This document shows, piece by piece, positions 1-8,259 of a stretch of DNA of 64,000 nt; position 1 is the first letter of the stretch; the number at the start of each line of letters is the position of its first letter. Below the pieces are notes generated by a model. The model saw only the letters and a program-made list of their open reading frames with translations. It was not told the origin of the DNA and made no database searches. The position numbers were made by a program, and so were the translations under genes. Source of the stretch: Croceitalea marina (GTDB lineage: Bacteria > Bacteroidota > Bacteroidia > Flavobacteriales > Flavobacteriaceae); NCBI RefSeq assembly GCF_042684265.1, contig NZ_JBHULB010000011.1, positions 62,001 through 126,000 of the forward strand, read 5' to 3'.

Positions 1-152
1 GACCAAGATCCGAAACCTACTAAAGAAACTCTACCACCTTTTTTAAGAGATCCTTCAACGTTTCCTAAGAAAGATTCCAATGCCTTTTTGGCTGCTGCTT
101 TTGTGATGCCAGCATCAGCTGCCATTGCATCGATTAATTCTGTTTTGTTCAT
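1..152 (-). CDS. HU family DNA-binding protein (3' end beyond window)
   Basis: This is the first 50 residues of a small histone-like protein; the rest lies left of the window. The start reads MNKTELIDAMA, followed by an alanine/lysine helix and then GGRVSLVGFGSW, which is the HU/IHF dimerisation core and the start of the beta-arm. Family members are about 90 residues, form dimers and bend and compact the nucleoid. A near-consensus Bacteroidota promoter lies upstream (198-227), so the gene probably has its own strong transcription. Family assignment is firm, but the exact paralogue (HupA/HupB or IHF-like) cannot be decided from half a protein. Confidence 0.92.
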   Translation of the reverse strand, partial: MNKTELIDAMAADAGITKAAAKKALESFLGNVEGSLKKGGRVSLVGFGSW

Positions 153-197
153 AATTGAATTAAATTAATTGTTGTTAAAATAACTTTAATGCTGAAA

Positions 198-227
198 CAA
201 ATTTATACGGATTTGTATTGGAAGCAA
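198..227 (-). promoter_or_regulatory. Bacteroidota-type promoter of the HU gene
   Basis: Read on the minus strand, TTG (227-225) is followed after exactly 19 bases by TAAATTTG (205-198). This matches the Bacteroidota sigma-ABfr consensus TTTG-N19/20-TAnnTTTG. The predicted start point is about 40 bases upstream of the HU start codon. The rest of the 153-329 gap shows nothing else recognisable. Confidence 0.7.
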
Positions 228-329
228 GTGAAATCAGGGGAAAATGGCGTTTTTGTTAATAACTAGGGGTGTTTGTTGATAAATGTGAGGTTTTTCTACA
301 AATTTCCTTAGCCTAGTGGTAGTAAGGCT

Positions 330-1301
330 TTAGCCGACATATGCATTTTTTGATAGTTGAAGGCCATTTAGTACCTCGTGCGTTTTCATTTTTCGCTTTC
401 CAGGTAGTTGAATTTCCAATAGATTTAAATACCCTTCTTTGGCAGCAACCTTTAAGGTCTTTTTAGTGGCAAATATTTTACCAGAGGTGTAGTCATGGTC
501 TTCTTTCTCTAATTCTGTTTTAAAGACCTTTAGTTGCAATTCTTCTTCTTCATTATATAAGGTAGTCCATGCAGTGGGGTAAGGGCTAAGACCTCTTATA
601 TGATTGAAAATTTCAATTAAAGATTTTGACCAGTCTATTTCGCAAGTCTCTCTATGTATTTTATGTGCGGTTTTCAAATCTTTAAAACCCGGCTGTTTCT
701 CAAGTGCTATTTCGTTTCGTTCTATTTTATCTACCGTCTTTAATATTAGGGAAGCCCCAAGCTCCATCAACTTATCGTGAAGCTCACCGGCGGATTCGGT
801 AAGGCCAATCTCAATACTTTCTTGCAAAATTATTTCTCCGGTATCTATCTTTTCATCAATAAAGAATGTAGTAACCCCAGTTTTTGTTTCTCCATTCATA
901 ATGGCCCAATTAATGGGTGCGGCACCGCGGTATTGTGGTAATAATGAGGCGTGAAGGTTAAAAGTGCCATATTCAGGCATTTGCCAAACCACTTTTGGCA
1001 GCATTCGAAATGCAACTACTATTTGAAGGTTGGCATTTAAGGATTTTAATTCCTCTAAAAAGGCTTCATTCTTTAGATTAGTAGGTTGTAATACCTTAAT
1101 TGCTTTAGAAACTGCATATTCTTTAACAGCCGATTGCTTTAATTTTCTCCCTCTACCTGCAGGCCTATCCGGAGCGGTAATTACACCGACCACCTGGTAA
1201 CCTGCGGCTACAAGTTTGTTTAAACCTGCTACGGCAAAATCTGGTGTCCCCATAAAAATAATCCGTAGATTTCTCTTTTCCTTATATTCTTTCATATTCA
1301 T
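330..1301 (-). CDS. fmt: methionyl-tRNA formyltransferase
   Basis: Fmt transfers a formyl group from 10-formyltetrahydrofolate to the initiator Met-tRNA. The 323-residue length is normal. The N-terminal Rossmann half begins RIIFMGTPDFAV near residue 13. The catalytic signature HASLLPQYRGAAP lies near residue 117 and is followed by an FFIDEKIDTGEI segment. The C-terminal half (about 210-310) is the tRNA-binding OB-like domain. The start codon overlaps the last 20 bases of recQ, so the two genes are probably cotranscribed. The first ten residues (MNMKEYKEKR) are longer than usual, and an internal Met at residue 3 is an alternative start. Confidence 0.95.
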   Translation of the reverse strand: MNMKEYKEKRNLRIIFMGTPDFAVAGLNKLVAAGYQVVGVITAPDRPAGRGRKLKQSAVKEYAVSKAIKVLQPTNLKNEAFLEELKSLNANLQIVVAFRMLPKVVWQMPEYGTFNLHASLLPQYRGAAPINWAIMNGETKTGVTTFFIDEKIDTGEIILQESIEIGLTESAGELHDKLMELGASLILKTVDKIERNEIALEKQPGFKDLKTAHKIHRETCEIDWSKSLIEIFNHIRGLSPYPTAWTTLYNEEEELQLKVFKTELEKEDHDYTSGKIFATKKTLKVAAKEGYLNLLEIQLPGKRKMKTHEVLNGLQLSKNAYVG

Positions 1302-3177
1302 TCTTATGGTTTATTTGTATCAATTCGTCTTCCAATAATTCTTGTATGGTTTTCAACACTTGACTTTCCTCAGTATTTAACTCTGCTATAATTGCTCTAG
1401 AGCTTAATTTTTGGCCGCTTAAGAGTGCTAACACTTCAGACTTTAATACCGAATCCATACTTTTTGAAGTGCCATTCTTTTTGCAAATATCACATTTTCC
1501 GCAGGCGGTAGTTGTTTGCTGGCCAAAGTAGTTTAATAAGAATGTGCTTCTACATGTTGTTTTATTTTCAATGTAGTGCAACATTTGATTGAGGTTTTCG
1601 GTTTTGGTATCGTTTAGCAGTTTTATGGTTTTGGCAAATACATTGATTGTTTTATCGTCTTCCCTTGGTACCAAAAAAGAAAGTTCCAAATCGTTTTTTG
1701 TCCTTGTGTAGGTTACCAGGTTATCTTTTTCCAATTTCTCCAATACTTGCATAACCTTTTCTTGCTGAATATTGGTTTTCTTGGCAATAAGGAAAGGATT
1801 GATTTTTGTTTCAAAATCAAATAGACCACCATATGTTCTTATTATGGACTGTATAATAGGTGCAATATCAGAATGCCTTTGTAAATAATCAAAAAGAACA
1901 TCTTTTTTAGTTGTAAACTTTAAGGTGGTCTTTTGCTGAAAGTTCTCAGAAAGGCTCAACACCGAATTTTGATCTAAAACTCTAAGACCGTTGTAGGTAA
2001 GTAGCTGATTCAATTCGTATTTACTACAAAAAGAATTGAAGTTTAAGCTGAAAGTCTCGCCGCTTCCTTCTCCATAAGCAATCTGAAAATGACTGTTTAA
2101 ACGTTTATACAGTAACTTAACAAATGTGACATCTGGTAAGGACTGAACAAATTGTTGTTTTGCCCATTTTTTATCTTCTAAATTACTGAGAATAATAGCT
2201 TTCGCAGGTTTACCATCTCTACCGGCCCTACCGGCTTCTTGAAAATAGTTTTCAATACTATCGGGTAGTTGGTAATGAATTACAATTCTAACCTTCGGAT
2301 TATCGATACCCATGCCAAAGGCGTTTGTGGCCACCATAACTTTTGTTTTACCATTTAGCCACTCCGTAAGTTTTTTCTTTTTCTCCGTTTTTGATAAACC
2401 ACCGTGAAAAAAAGTAGCACTGATATTTTTATTTTGAAGTAACTCTGATATCTGTACGGTCATTTTTCGCGTTCGCACATAAACGATGCCACTCTGGTCT
2501 AGGTTCTTTAAAAGACTAATTAATTGATAGCGTTTGTCTTCAAAAATCTTTACCTCAAAAGAAAGGTTCTTTCTTTCGAAAGAATCTTTCGTAATCAAGG
2601 GGTTCTCTAATTCTAAATTTTGAATAATATCTGCGCTCACTTTTTTAGTGGCAGTTGCCGTTAAGGCTATGATTGGTTTACTTGGTGCTAAAGTCTTTAA
2701 TAAAGCACATTTTAGGTAAGCCGGTCTAAAATCATGACCCCATTGCGAAATACAATGGGCCTCATCAATTGCAATAAGACTCACGTTCATTTGTTGAATA
2801 CGGTCCTGTATTAATGATTGCTGAAGTCTTTCTGGGGATAAGTATAAAAATTTATAGTTGCCGTAAATACAATTATCCAATAAATCGTTTAGTTCATCAA
2901 AAGAAATTCCTCCGGTAAGTGCAATGGCTTTTATACCTTTTTCTTTTAGGCTATCAACTTGATTTTGAATTAAAGCGACCAGTGGCGAGATAACGATACA
3001 GATACCTTCTAAATGCATAGCTGGTAACTGATAACAAACAGACTTTCCGCCCCCAGTTGGCATTAAGGCGAGTACGTCTTTTTTATCAAGAATTGTGGTA
3101 ATTACACTTTCTTGAGAACCTTTGAAGGAGTCAAACCCCCAATATTTTTTAAGAATAGTTTGTAGCCCTTCTTGCAC
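1282..3177 (-). CDS. recQ: ATP-dependent DNA helicase RecQ
   Basis: This is a 631-residue 3'-5' superfamily 2 DNA helicase of recombination and repair. Walker A is MPTGGGKS near residue 39, and the DEAHC box is followed by the RecQ aromatic loop ISQWGHDFRP. Motif VI is QEAGRAGRDG. The RecQ-Ct zinc cysteines are visible (CRSTFLLNYFG, then CGKCDIC near residue 565). The remaining tail (about 60 residues) is too short and unlike for a confident HRDC domain. The start codon overlaps the stop of the upstream ATPase gene by one base, and the end overlaps fmt. Bacteroidota often carry a second, longer RecQ, so the paralogue identity is open. Confidence 0.94.
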   Translation of the reverse strand: MQEGLQTILKKYWGFDSFKGSQESVITTILDKKDVLALMPTGGGKSVCYQLPAMHLEGICIVISPLVALIQNQVDSLKEKGIKAIALTGGISFDELNDLLDNCIYGNYKFLYLSPERLQQSLIQDRIQQMNVSLIAIDEAHCISQWGHDFRPAYLKCALLKTLAPSKPIIALTATATKKVSADIIQNLELENPLITKDSFERKNLSFEVKIFEDKRYQLISLLKNLDQSGIVYVRTRKMTVQISELLQNKNISATFFHGGLSKTEKKKKLTEWLNGKTKVMVATNAFGMGIDNPKVRIVIHYQLPDSIENYFQEAGRAGRDGKPAKAIILSNLEDKKWAKQQFVQSLPDVTFVKLLYKRLNSHFQIAYGEGSGETFSLNFNSFCSKYELNQLLTYNGLRVLDQNSVLSLSENFQQKTTLKFTTKKDVLFDYLQRHSDIAPIIQSIIRTYGGLFDFETKINPFLIAKKTNIQQEKVMQVLEKLEKDNLVTYTRTKNDLELSFLVPREDDKTINVFAKTIKLLNDTKTENLNQMLHYIENKTTCRSTFLLNYFGQQTTTACGKCDICKKNGTSKSMDSVLKSEVLALLSGQKLSSRAIIAELNTEESQVLKTIQELLEDELIQINHKNEYERI

Positions 3178-3740
3178 TAAATGCGTTTTAGTTCATTTAA
3201 GATAAAGGAAATACGTTCAGAAACTGAAGTTTTTGGAACAGAAATAGGGGAGTATCCAAATGCTTTATAGGTATTCATTAAGTTTTTATGCAATTTTTCA
3301 GCCTCGTCAAAAGTTTCTAGACGCTCATTATCGGAAACATAGATTTCTTTCCAAGGGGGCATTATAAAAACGACATCATATTTATGGTTTTCACAGGTAT
3401 TTATAAAATCTTGCCCATACGATTGTTTAAAATAGTTCATGTAGGCCAATACATCTGGCATACCTCGGTCAAAAAAACTAACTTCTGTATCTAAATCTTG
3501 AGCCTCTTTGAAATGGCTTAAGCGACCTTGCAATAAGAGTTGATTAAATTTAAGAGGGTCGTCTACAAAAGCCAAGGGGTTTGATACAGGAGTTTTCTTT
3601 GTTCCATCAAGTTTGGCTTTGGCGGTCATACTTCTGATAATTTCATGAAAACAGCGATAACCTTGATTCTCAAGGCCGTTTATTATGACTGTTTTACCCG
3701 TTCCGGGGGCACCGGTAACCACTATTTTCTTAATGCTCAA
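3177..3740 (-). CDS. AAA_28-type ATP-binding protein
   Basis: This is a 187-residue P-loop protein. Walker A GAPGTGKT is at residues 10-17. A kinase-like segment SFFDRGMPDVLAYMNYF near residue 110 resembles the DRG lid region of the AAA_28/NadR-like kinase fold. No extra domain is present. It is the first gene of an apparent three-gene unit with recQ and fmt (one-base overlap with recQ). The family is annotated only as ATPase; the substrate is unknown. A nucleoside or nucleotide kinase role is plausible but is inference. Confidence 0.8.
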   Translation of the reverse strand: MSIKKIVVTGAPGTGKTVIINGLENQGYRCFHEIIRSMTAKAKLDGTKKTPVSNPLAFVDDPLKFNQLLLQGRLSHFKEAQDLDTEVSFFDRGMPDVLAYMNYFKQSYGQDFINTCENHKYDVVFIMPPWKEIYVSDNERLETFDEAEKLHKNLMNTYKAFGYSPISVPKTSVSERISFILNELKRI

Positions 3741-3825
3741 AAAAAAGTATTTATGTTACAAAGTAATGAAATCGCTTTAAGGGAAAAAAATAGAAACTTA
3801 ACGGATTATATTTGTAAAAAAAAGA

Positions 3826-4113
3826 ATGGACGCGGAGAAATCACAAGAGTTTTACGATAGACTTAAAGAACAACTTTTAGAAAATAGTTCTTGGCCATCT
3901 AAATACCTTTATAAGTTTATTGTCCCCACCAATACCAATAAGATAGAACGTATAATAGGTATCTTTGATAATATAGGCGCAGTAATTGACTCTAAACAAT
4001 CTAAAAAAGGCACTTATACCAGTGTTTCTATAACCGTTACCTTAGAAAATCCGGATGCGGTAATAGAGAAATACAAAGAGGTATCAAAAGTGGAAGGCGT
4101 AATTTCGCTCTAA
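3826..4113 (+). CDS. DUF493 family protein (YbeD-like)
   Basis: This is a 95-residue protein of the DUF493/YbeD family, a ferredoxin-like fold of unknown function thought to be regulatory. The core FPSKYLYKFIVP-like segment here reads WPSKYLYKFIVP (residues 24-35). It is followed by a conserved beta-hairpin KGTYTSVSITVTLENP and the C-terminal helix. A TATATTTG -7 element sits at 3807-3814, only 12 bases before the ATG, so the transcript leader is very short. The gene is divergent from the ATPase-recQ-fmt unit. Confidence 0.85.
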   Translation: MDAEKSQEFYDRLKEQLLENSSWPSKYLYKFIVPTNTNKIERIIGIFDNIGAVIDSKQSKKGTYTSVSITVTLENPDAVIEKYKEVSKVEGVISL

Positions 4114-4195
4114 ATCCACTATAAATGCAATAAATTTCTTAATTTGCGCGATATAACGGAGACTTCCTGTTAGTAATAATCATAAACTTTCCAGT

Positions 4196-4855
4196 TTGAA
4201 TTTAGTAGAAAATTTAGAATACAATACCGAGCGCCCTCAATTAATTATTCCTGAGTATGGGCGACACTTTCAAAAAATGGTAGACCATGCGGTTTCCATT
4301 GAAGATAAAGAAGAACGAAATAAAGTAGCTCAAGCTATTATAAGCGTTATGGGTAATTTACAGCCTCATTTACGTGACGTGCCAGATTTTCAACACAAAC
4401 TTTGGGACCAGTTGTTTATTATGTCAGATTTTAAATTGGATGTCGATTCTCCATTTCCCATTACATCAAAAGAGGTTTTAAGACAACGTCCTGAGCCTTT
4501 AGAGTATCCACAAAACCATCCAAAATACAGGTTTTATGGCAATAATATAAAACGTATGGTCGATGTTGCCGTAAGTTGGGAAAAAGGCGATTTAAGAGAT
4601 GGTTTAGAATACGCGATCGCTAATCATATGAAAAAGTGTTATTTAAACTGGAATAAGGATACAGTTGATGATGCAGCTATTTTTGCCCATTTAAAAGAGC
4701 TTAGTAATGGTGAGATCGATTTGGCTCCAAGTGGCGAAAGTCTTACCGAGAGCAACCAATTTCTTAAGAATAGAGTTCAAAAATCCAATAGAAGCTATAA
4801 CAACAGCAAAAAGAACTCAAGAAACAATAACAACCGTAATAAAAAGCGGTACTAA
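4196..4855 (+). CDS. DUF4290 domain-containing protein
   Basis: This is a 219-residue protein conserved in Bacteroidota and usually found just upstream of murA, as here. The first ~170 residues form the DUF4290 domain (NLEYNTERPQLIIPEYGRH near the start). The last ~30 residues are a low-complexity Asn/Lys/Arg/Ser tail that could bind nucleic acid or be disordered. The reading frame opens with TTG at 4196; no in-frame ATG precedes the conserved NLEYNTER segment, so TTG is the likely start. The function is unknown. Confidence 0.85.
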   Translation: MNLVENLEYNTERPQLIIPEYGRHFQKMVDHAVSIEDKEERNKVAQAIISVMGNLQPHLRDVPDFQHKLWDQLFIMSDFKLDVDSPFPITSKEVLRQRPEPLEYPQNHPKYRFYGNNIKRMVDVAVSWEKGDLRDGLEYAIANHMKKCYLNWNKDTVDDAAIFAHLKELSNGEIDLAPSGESLTESNQFLKNRVQKSNRSYNNSKKNSRNNNNRNKKRY

Positions 4856-4877
4856 TTATTAGCATTCAATCAAGTAA

Positions 4878-6185
4878 ATGGGGACATTTAGAATAGAAGG
4901 GGGGCACCAACTTAAAGGTGAGATTACCCCTCAAGGCGCAAAAAATGAGGCACTTCAAATTCTTTGCGCGGTTTTACTTACTGATGAAAAAGTAACTATA
5001 CACAATATTCCTGATATCGTAGATGTCAATAAACTAATTGCGCTTTTAGAAGACTTAGGTGTAAAAATTCAGAAGAAAGGCAAAGGTTCGTATACCTTTA
5101 AATCAGATGATATTAATCTAGATTACCTACAGTCTGATCAGTTTAAGCAAGATGGTCGCGGTCTAAGAGGTTCAATTATGCTTGTAGGCCCTCTTTTAGG
5201 GAGATTCGGAAAAGGATATATTCCTAAACCAGGTGGTGATAAAATAGGACGCCGAAGATTAGACACCCATTTTGAGGGTTTTATCAAACTAGGTGCAAAA
5301 TTCAGATATAATAAAGAAGAATATTTTTACGGGGTAGAGGCAAAGAAACTAAAAGGCACCTACATGCTTTTAGATGAAGCTTCTGTAACAGGCACTGCAA
5401 ATATTGTGATGGCCGCTGTTTTAGCAGAAGGTACTACTACCATTTATAATGCTGCCTGTGAGCCCTATCTGCAACAACTATGTAAGATGTTGGTGCGTAT
5501 GGGAGCCAAAATCACCGGTATAGGTTCTAATCTTTTGAATATTGAAGGCGTAGACCGCTTAGGGGGTACAGACCACTCGATGCTTCCGGACATGATTGAA
5601 ATTGGAAGTTGGATCGGACTTGCCGCTATGACAAAAAGTGAGCTTACCATTAAAAATGTAAGTTGGGATGATCTCGGGCAGATACCTAATGCTTTTCAGA
5701 AATTGGGTATTCAATTAGAACGACGTGATGATGATATTTATATTCCGGCCCATAAAGACGGGTATGAAGTCCAGAATTACATAGACGGCTCTATTTTGAC
5801 TATTGCAGATGCGCCTTGGCCGGGTCTAACACCAGATTTGTTGAGTATTTTATTAGTAGTTGCCATACAAGCAAAAGGAGAGGTGGTGATACATCAAAAA
5901 ATGTTTGAAAGCCGTCTGTTCTTTGTTGACAAATTGTTGGATATGGGTGCCAAAATCATTTTATGCGACCCGCATAGGGCGACTATTATCGGTCACAATT
6001 TTAAGTCCACTTTAAAAGCAACTACCATGACCTCACCAGATATCAGGGCCGGGGTTTCTTTATTGATTGCGGCACTGTCTGCCAAAGGAACGTCTACCAT
6101 TCATAACATCGAGCAAATAGACCGCGGCTATGAGAATATTGATGAAAGGCTACGCGCTATTGGAGCTAAGATAGATAGGGTTTAA
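4878..6185 (+). CDS. murA: UDP-N-acetylglucosamine 1-carboxyvinyltransferase (Asp-type, fosfomycin-insensitive)
   Basis: MurA catalyses the first committed step of peptidoglycan synthesis, adding enolpyruvate from PEP to UDP-GlcNAc in the cytoplasm. It has 435 residues and the usual two-lobed EPSP-synthase-like fold. The N-terminal GGHQLKGEITPQGAKNEAL holds the Lys-Asn pair (K22, N23). The mobile loop reads PGGDKIGRRR, where most MurA have PGGCxIGxR, so the Cys that fosfomycin alkylates is Asp121 here. Asp at this site is active and gives intrinsic fosfomycin resistance in characterised mycobacterial and chlamydial enzymes. It lies 22 bases after DUF4290 and is probably cotranscribed with it. 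Confidence 0.95.
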   Translation: MGTFRIEGGHQLKGEITPQGAKNEALQILCAVLLTDEKVTIHNIPDIVDVNKLIALLEDLGVKIQKKGKGSYTFKSDDINLDYLQSDQFKQDGRGLRGSIMLVGPLLGRFGKGYIPKPGGDKIGRRRLDTHFEGFIKLGAKFRYNKEEYFYGVEAKKLKGTYMLLDEASVTGTANIVMAAVLAEGTTTIYNAACEPYLQQLCKMLVRMGAKITGIGSNLLNIEGVDRLGGTDHSMLPDMIEIGSWIGLAAMTKSELTIKNVSWDDLGQIPNAFQKLGIQLERRDDDIYIPAHKDGYEVQNYIDGSILTIADAPWPGLTPDLLSILLVVAIQAKGEVVIHQKMFESRLFFVDKLLDMGAKIILCDPHRATIIGHNFKSTLKATTMTSPDIRAGVSLLIAALSAKGTSTIHNIEQIDRGYENIDERLRAIGAKIDRV

Positions 6186-6248
6186 TTAAACAAAATGGTT
6201 GCCTAAGGTCGGGTTTATAAACTTTGGTTTTGACTTAGAACAGACCTA

Positions 6249-6626
6249 TTAGTATTTTTCTGTTCGAAGAATTTTTTCCATTTTACGACCTTTTGCCAAT
6301 TCATCAATCAGCTTTTCCATACGTCTACATTGTTTATATACTAAAAATTCATCTTCTATTTCTTCAATTCGATAACCGCAGACAACCCCTTTGATCAAGT
6401 GAGCGTTTGAATGTATTTTGGCCTTTTGAAAAAACATTCTAAAGCTTGCTTTTTGATCAATAAGTTCTTGTAAAGCATTTTGACCAAAACCAGTAAACCA
6501 TTGAATTACTTGGTCAAGTTCTTCTTTTGTTCTTCCATTTTTCTCTATCCTCTTTAGGTAATGAGGATAGATAGATGCAAATACCATGTTGGCAACTTGT
6601 TCATTTTTTTCGGCTGTTGCTCTCAT
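6249..6626 (-). CDS. DUF2200 family protein
   Basis: This 125-residue protein matches the DUF2200 family across its length. Key segments are VASIYPHYxxKIEKxGRTK-like residues near 16-35 (here FASIYPHYLKRIEKNGRTKE) and the paired WFTGF motif near 43. No signal peptide or membrane segment is present. The function is unknown. Such proteins occur as solitary genes in accessory regions. It is convergent with murA, 64 bases away, and downstream of an ~80-bp repeat copy (6718-6799) that also occurs upstream of the LuxR gene. Confidence 0.82.
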   Translation of the reverse strand: MRATAEKNEQVANMVFASIYPHYLKRIEKNGRTKEELDQVIQWFTGFGQNALQELIDQKASFRMFFQKAKIHSNAHLIKGVVCGYRIEEIEDEFLVYKQCRRMEKLIDELAKGRKMEKILRTEKY

Positions 6627-6717
6627 TTTAATTTAAATTAATTTGTTGAAAACATCTCGCTTTATACTAGGCTACGAAAACATTGCACGAGTTGTATTCT
6701 TAGCTGTTAATCTTAAA

Positions 6718-6799
6718 GAAATATAGCAAAATATTTTTAACGATGGTAAGGGAATTGGACCTCCGTACCCTTACATGATATTGTTCGCCAAAGTAGTTC
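6718..6799. repeat. diverged intergenic repeat, copy 1
   Basis: The first 27 bases (6718-6744) match 8079-8105 at 26 of 27 positions. The rest is diverged but retains GACCTC and a TTCG..AAAgTAGTTC end. It holds a hairpin with 7 perfect pairs (6746-6752 with 6768-6774, GTAAGGG/CCCTTAC) where copy 2 has a different but also pairing stem. It lies 90-170 bases upstream of the DUF2200 start. The rest of the 6627-6878 gap has no recognisable gene. Confidence 0.7.
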
Positions 6800-6878
6800 G
6801 CACTAGTGGACGGATAGTTATAGTATTTTGTATTATCCTACAGATTCGTCAATCTGGTAGAGCGCGAAGATGATCTTG

Positions 6879-7376
6879 TTACTTTTTTTTGACTATAAAG
6901 GCGCTAAATAAAGCAACTATCATTCCTATGGGAAAAACTTCCATGTAGGTAATTAAAATAGCAAACAAAGGGTTCTTGTACATTTCCTTAAAGTTTGCCA
7001 TTTGAGCGGTTGTAGCTTCAACCTCATCCGGAGCAGAATTTTTTATTAAATAGTCCGCATAAACATCAATAAAATCGGGTACAAAAAAATAATAATACAA
7101 TAGACCGACCACAACATAAAAGGTAGAGGCAACAAAACAAATTAGTGCTCCTGTTTTAAATGCTTTAGAAAACCCGATTTTTCCATCAAGATAATTGTTT
7201 CTGTAATTGCGTACTCCAAAATAAATTAAAGAAAACATAATGACCAATGTGGCATACCCTATTATATCGTTTCCTTTATAATCAGGATTTGAAATCATCA
7301 TATTCATATGGATAATCGCATTGACACTTAATAATATGCCTATTACTGCTCCGAAAATTAGAATGATTTTTTTCAT
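6879..7376 (-). CDS. DUF4199 domain-containing membrane protein
   Basis: This is a 165-residue integral membrane protein of the Bacteroidota DUF4199 family. Four hydrophobic segments are visible: residues 2-20, about 37-57, about 70-95 (after the GFSKAFKTG loop typical of the family) and about 135-160. The ATG at 7376 is preferred over an in-frame upstream ATG because MKKIILIFGAVIG begins directly with the first membrane helix. It lies 112 bases downstream of a gene for a membrane-anchored LuxR-type regulator on the same strand. DUF4199 and such regulators are often neighbours in flavobacteria. The function is unknown. Confidence 0.82.
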   Translation of the reverse strand: MKKIILIFGAVIGILLSVNAIIHMNMMISNPDYKGNDIIGYATLVIMFSLIYFGVRNYRNNYLDGKIGFSKAFKTGALICFVASTFYVVVGLLYYYFFVPDFIDVYADYLIKNSAPDEVEATTAQMANFKEMYKNPLFAILITYMEVFPIGMIVALFSAFIVKKK

Positions 7377-7488
7377 AATTGTTGGATTTAGAGTTTGCCT
7401 CGAAACTATTATTTTAAACAATAACTTACTTCATACTTTGGTACCAATTGTTGAGCTTCAGCATTTTTATACCAAAGTACTAATTCCC

Positions 7489-8001
7489 TCACTCGACGAT
7501 TTTAATTTCTTTGGCAACCGCAATTGCCCTAAACCTGCTTTTTACATTCATTTTGGTATAAAGGTTAGAAACATGGGTTTTTATTGTGCTAAGTGAAAGA
7601 AACAATTCGTCCGCAATCTCAGAATTACTATGCCCTTGAGCTATCAGCTTTAAAATTTGGTATTCTCTGTTTGTTAAATTCAATCTTTTTAAGCCAGCCT
7701 CATTTAATTTAAATTCTTTGGCTTGCGGAATCATATTTTGTTTATCTACTAAAATAGCTTGTGCTTTTGGTTTTATTAATTGAGAAGCTATCCAGGCACC
7801 CAACAAGGTGAACATAAGGGCAATCAATCCAATATAAATATCGATTGCGTTTTCCCTAATTATAAAATTCCATTGCAACCATTTCAATCCAAAAATTAAG
7901 CTAGCGGTTGCCAAACCATATAAGATGATGTGACTTGCACCACTATCTAAATGCATTTTACATGAAACTTTCTTACGGAGATTGTAGCTTTCTTTTTTCA
8001 T
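7489..8001 (-). CDS. membrane-anchored LuxR-type HTH regulator
   Basis: This 170-residue protein has two N-terminal membrane helices (about residues 24-39 and 53-72), a short linker and a C-terminal LuxR/GerE DNA-binding domain (about 105-165). The HTH shows LTNREYQILKLIAQG, then NSEIADELFLSLSTIKTHVSNLYTK. There is no receiver domain, so a signal would have to come through the membrane part or a partner. The adjacent DUF4199 membrane protein is the obvious candidate partner (inference). The first 15 residues are polar and unusual for the group; ATG at 7956 is a plausible alternative start. Confidence 0.82.
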   Translation of the reverse strand: MKKESYNLRKKVSCKMHLDSGASHIILYGLATASLIFGLKWLQWNFIIRENAIDIYIGLIALMFTLLGAWIASQLIKPKAQAILVDKQNMIPQAKEFKLNEAGLKRLNLTNREYQILKLIAQGHSNSEIADELFLSLSTIKTHVSNLYTKMNVKSRFRAIAVAKEIKIVE

Positions 8002-8015
8002 GACCGATATAATGT

Positions 8016-8048
8016 TGCGCTATGTACAATGGCTGTGTAAATAGCGTT
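8016..8048. repeat. imperfect inverted repeat upstream of the LuxR gene
   Basis: CGCTAT at 8018-8023 pairs with ATAGCG at 8041-8046. After one mismatch, TACA (8025-8028) pairs with TGTA (8036-8039), leaving a 7-base loop. The repeat starts 15 bases upstream of the regulator's start codon, so it could be an operator (possibly autoregulatory) or a leader hairpin. Confidence 0.5.
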
Positions 8049-8078
8049 AGGGTTTTGGCATTGGTAATTAATTCTGAG

Positions 8079-8157
8079 GAAATATAGCAAAATACTTTTA
8101 ACGATATCATGTGAAGTAGACCTCACCCTCACACGACAGGGTTCGTGAAATAGTTCA
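8079..8157. repeat. diverged intergenic repeat, copy 2
   Basis: This is the partner of the repeat at 6718-6799, in the same orientation 1361 bases away. The first 27 bases differ at one position only. The internal stem here is TGTGA (8110-8114) with TCACA (8129-8133). It ends with TTCGTGAAATAGTTC. The rest of the 8002-8259 gap shows no gene. Confidence 0.7.
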
Positions 8158-8259
8158 AGTTATCAGATATATGCTAATCCCTAAATAAAGAATCAAGTAT
8201 GTTGTATGACATATTGAAATACTTTCGAAAATGTTATCCCAAATGTATATGTCAAACTA

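Noticed and set aside
8005..8050. Integron attC-like site (inverted arms with GTTAGGG next to them)
   Set aside because: The pair of RYYYAAC and GTTRRRY core sites is not both present, and no integrase or cassette array is in the window.
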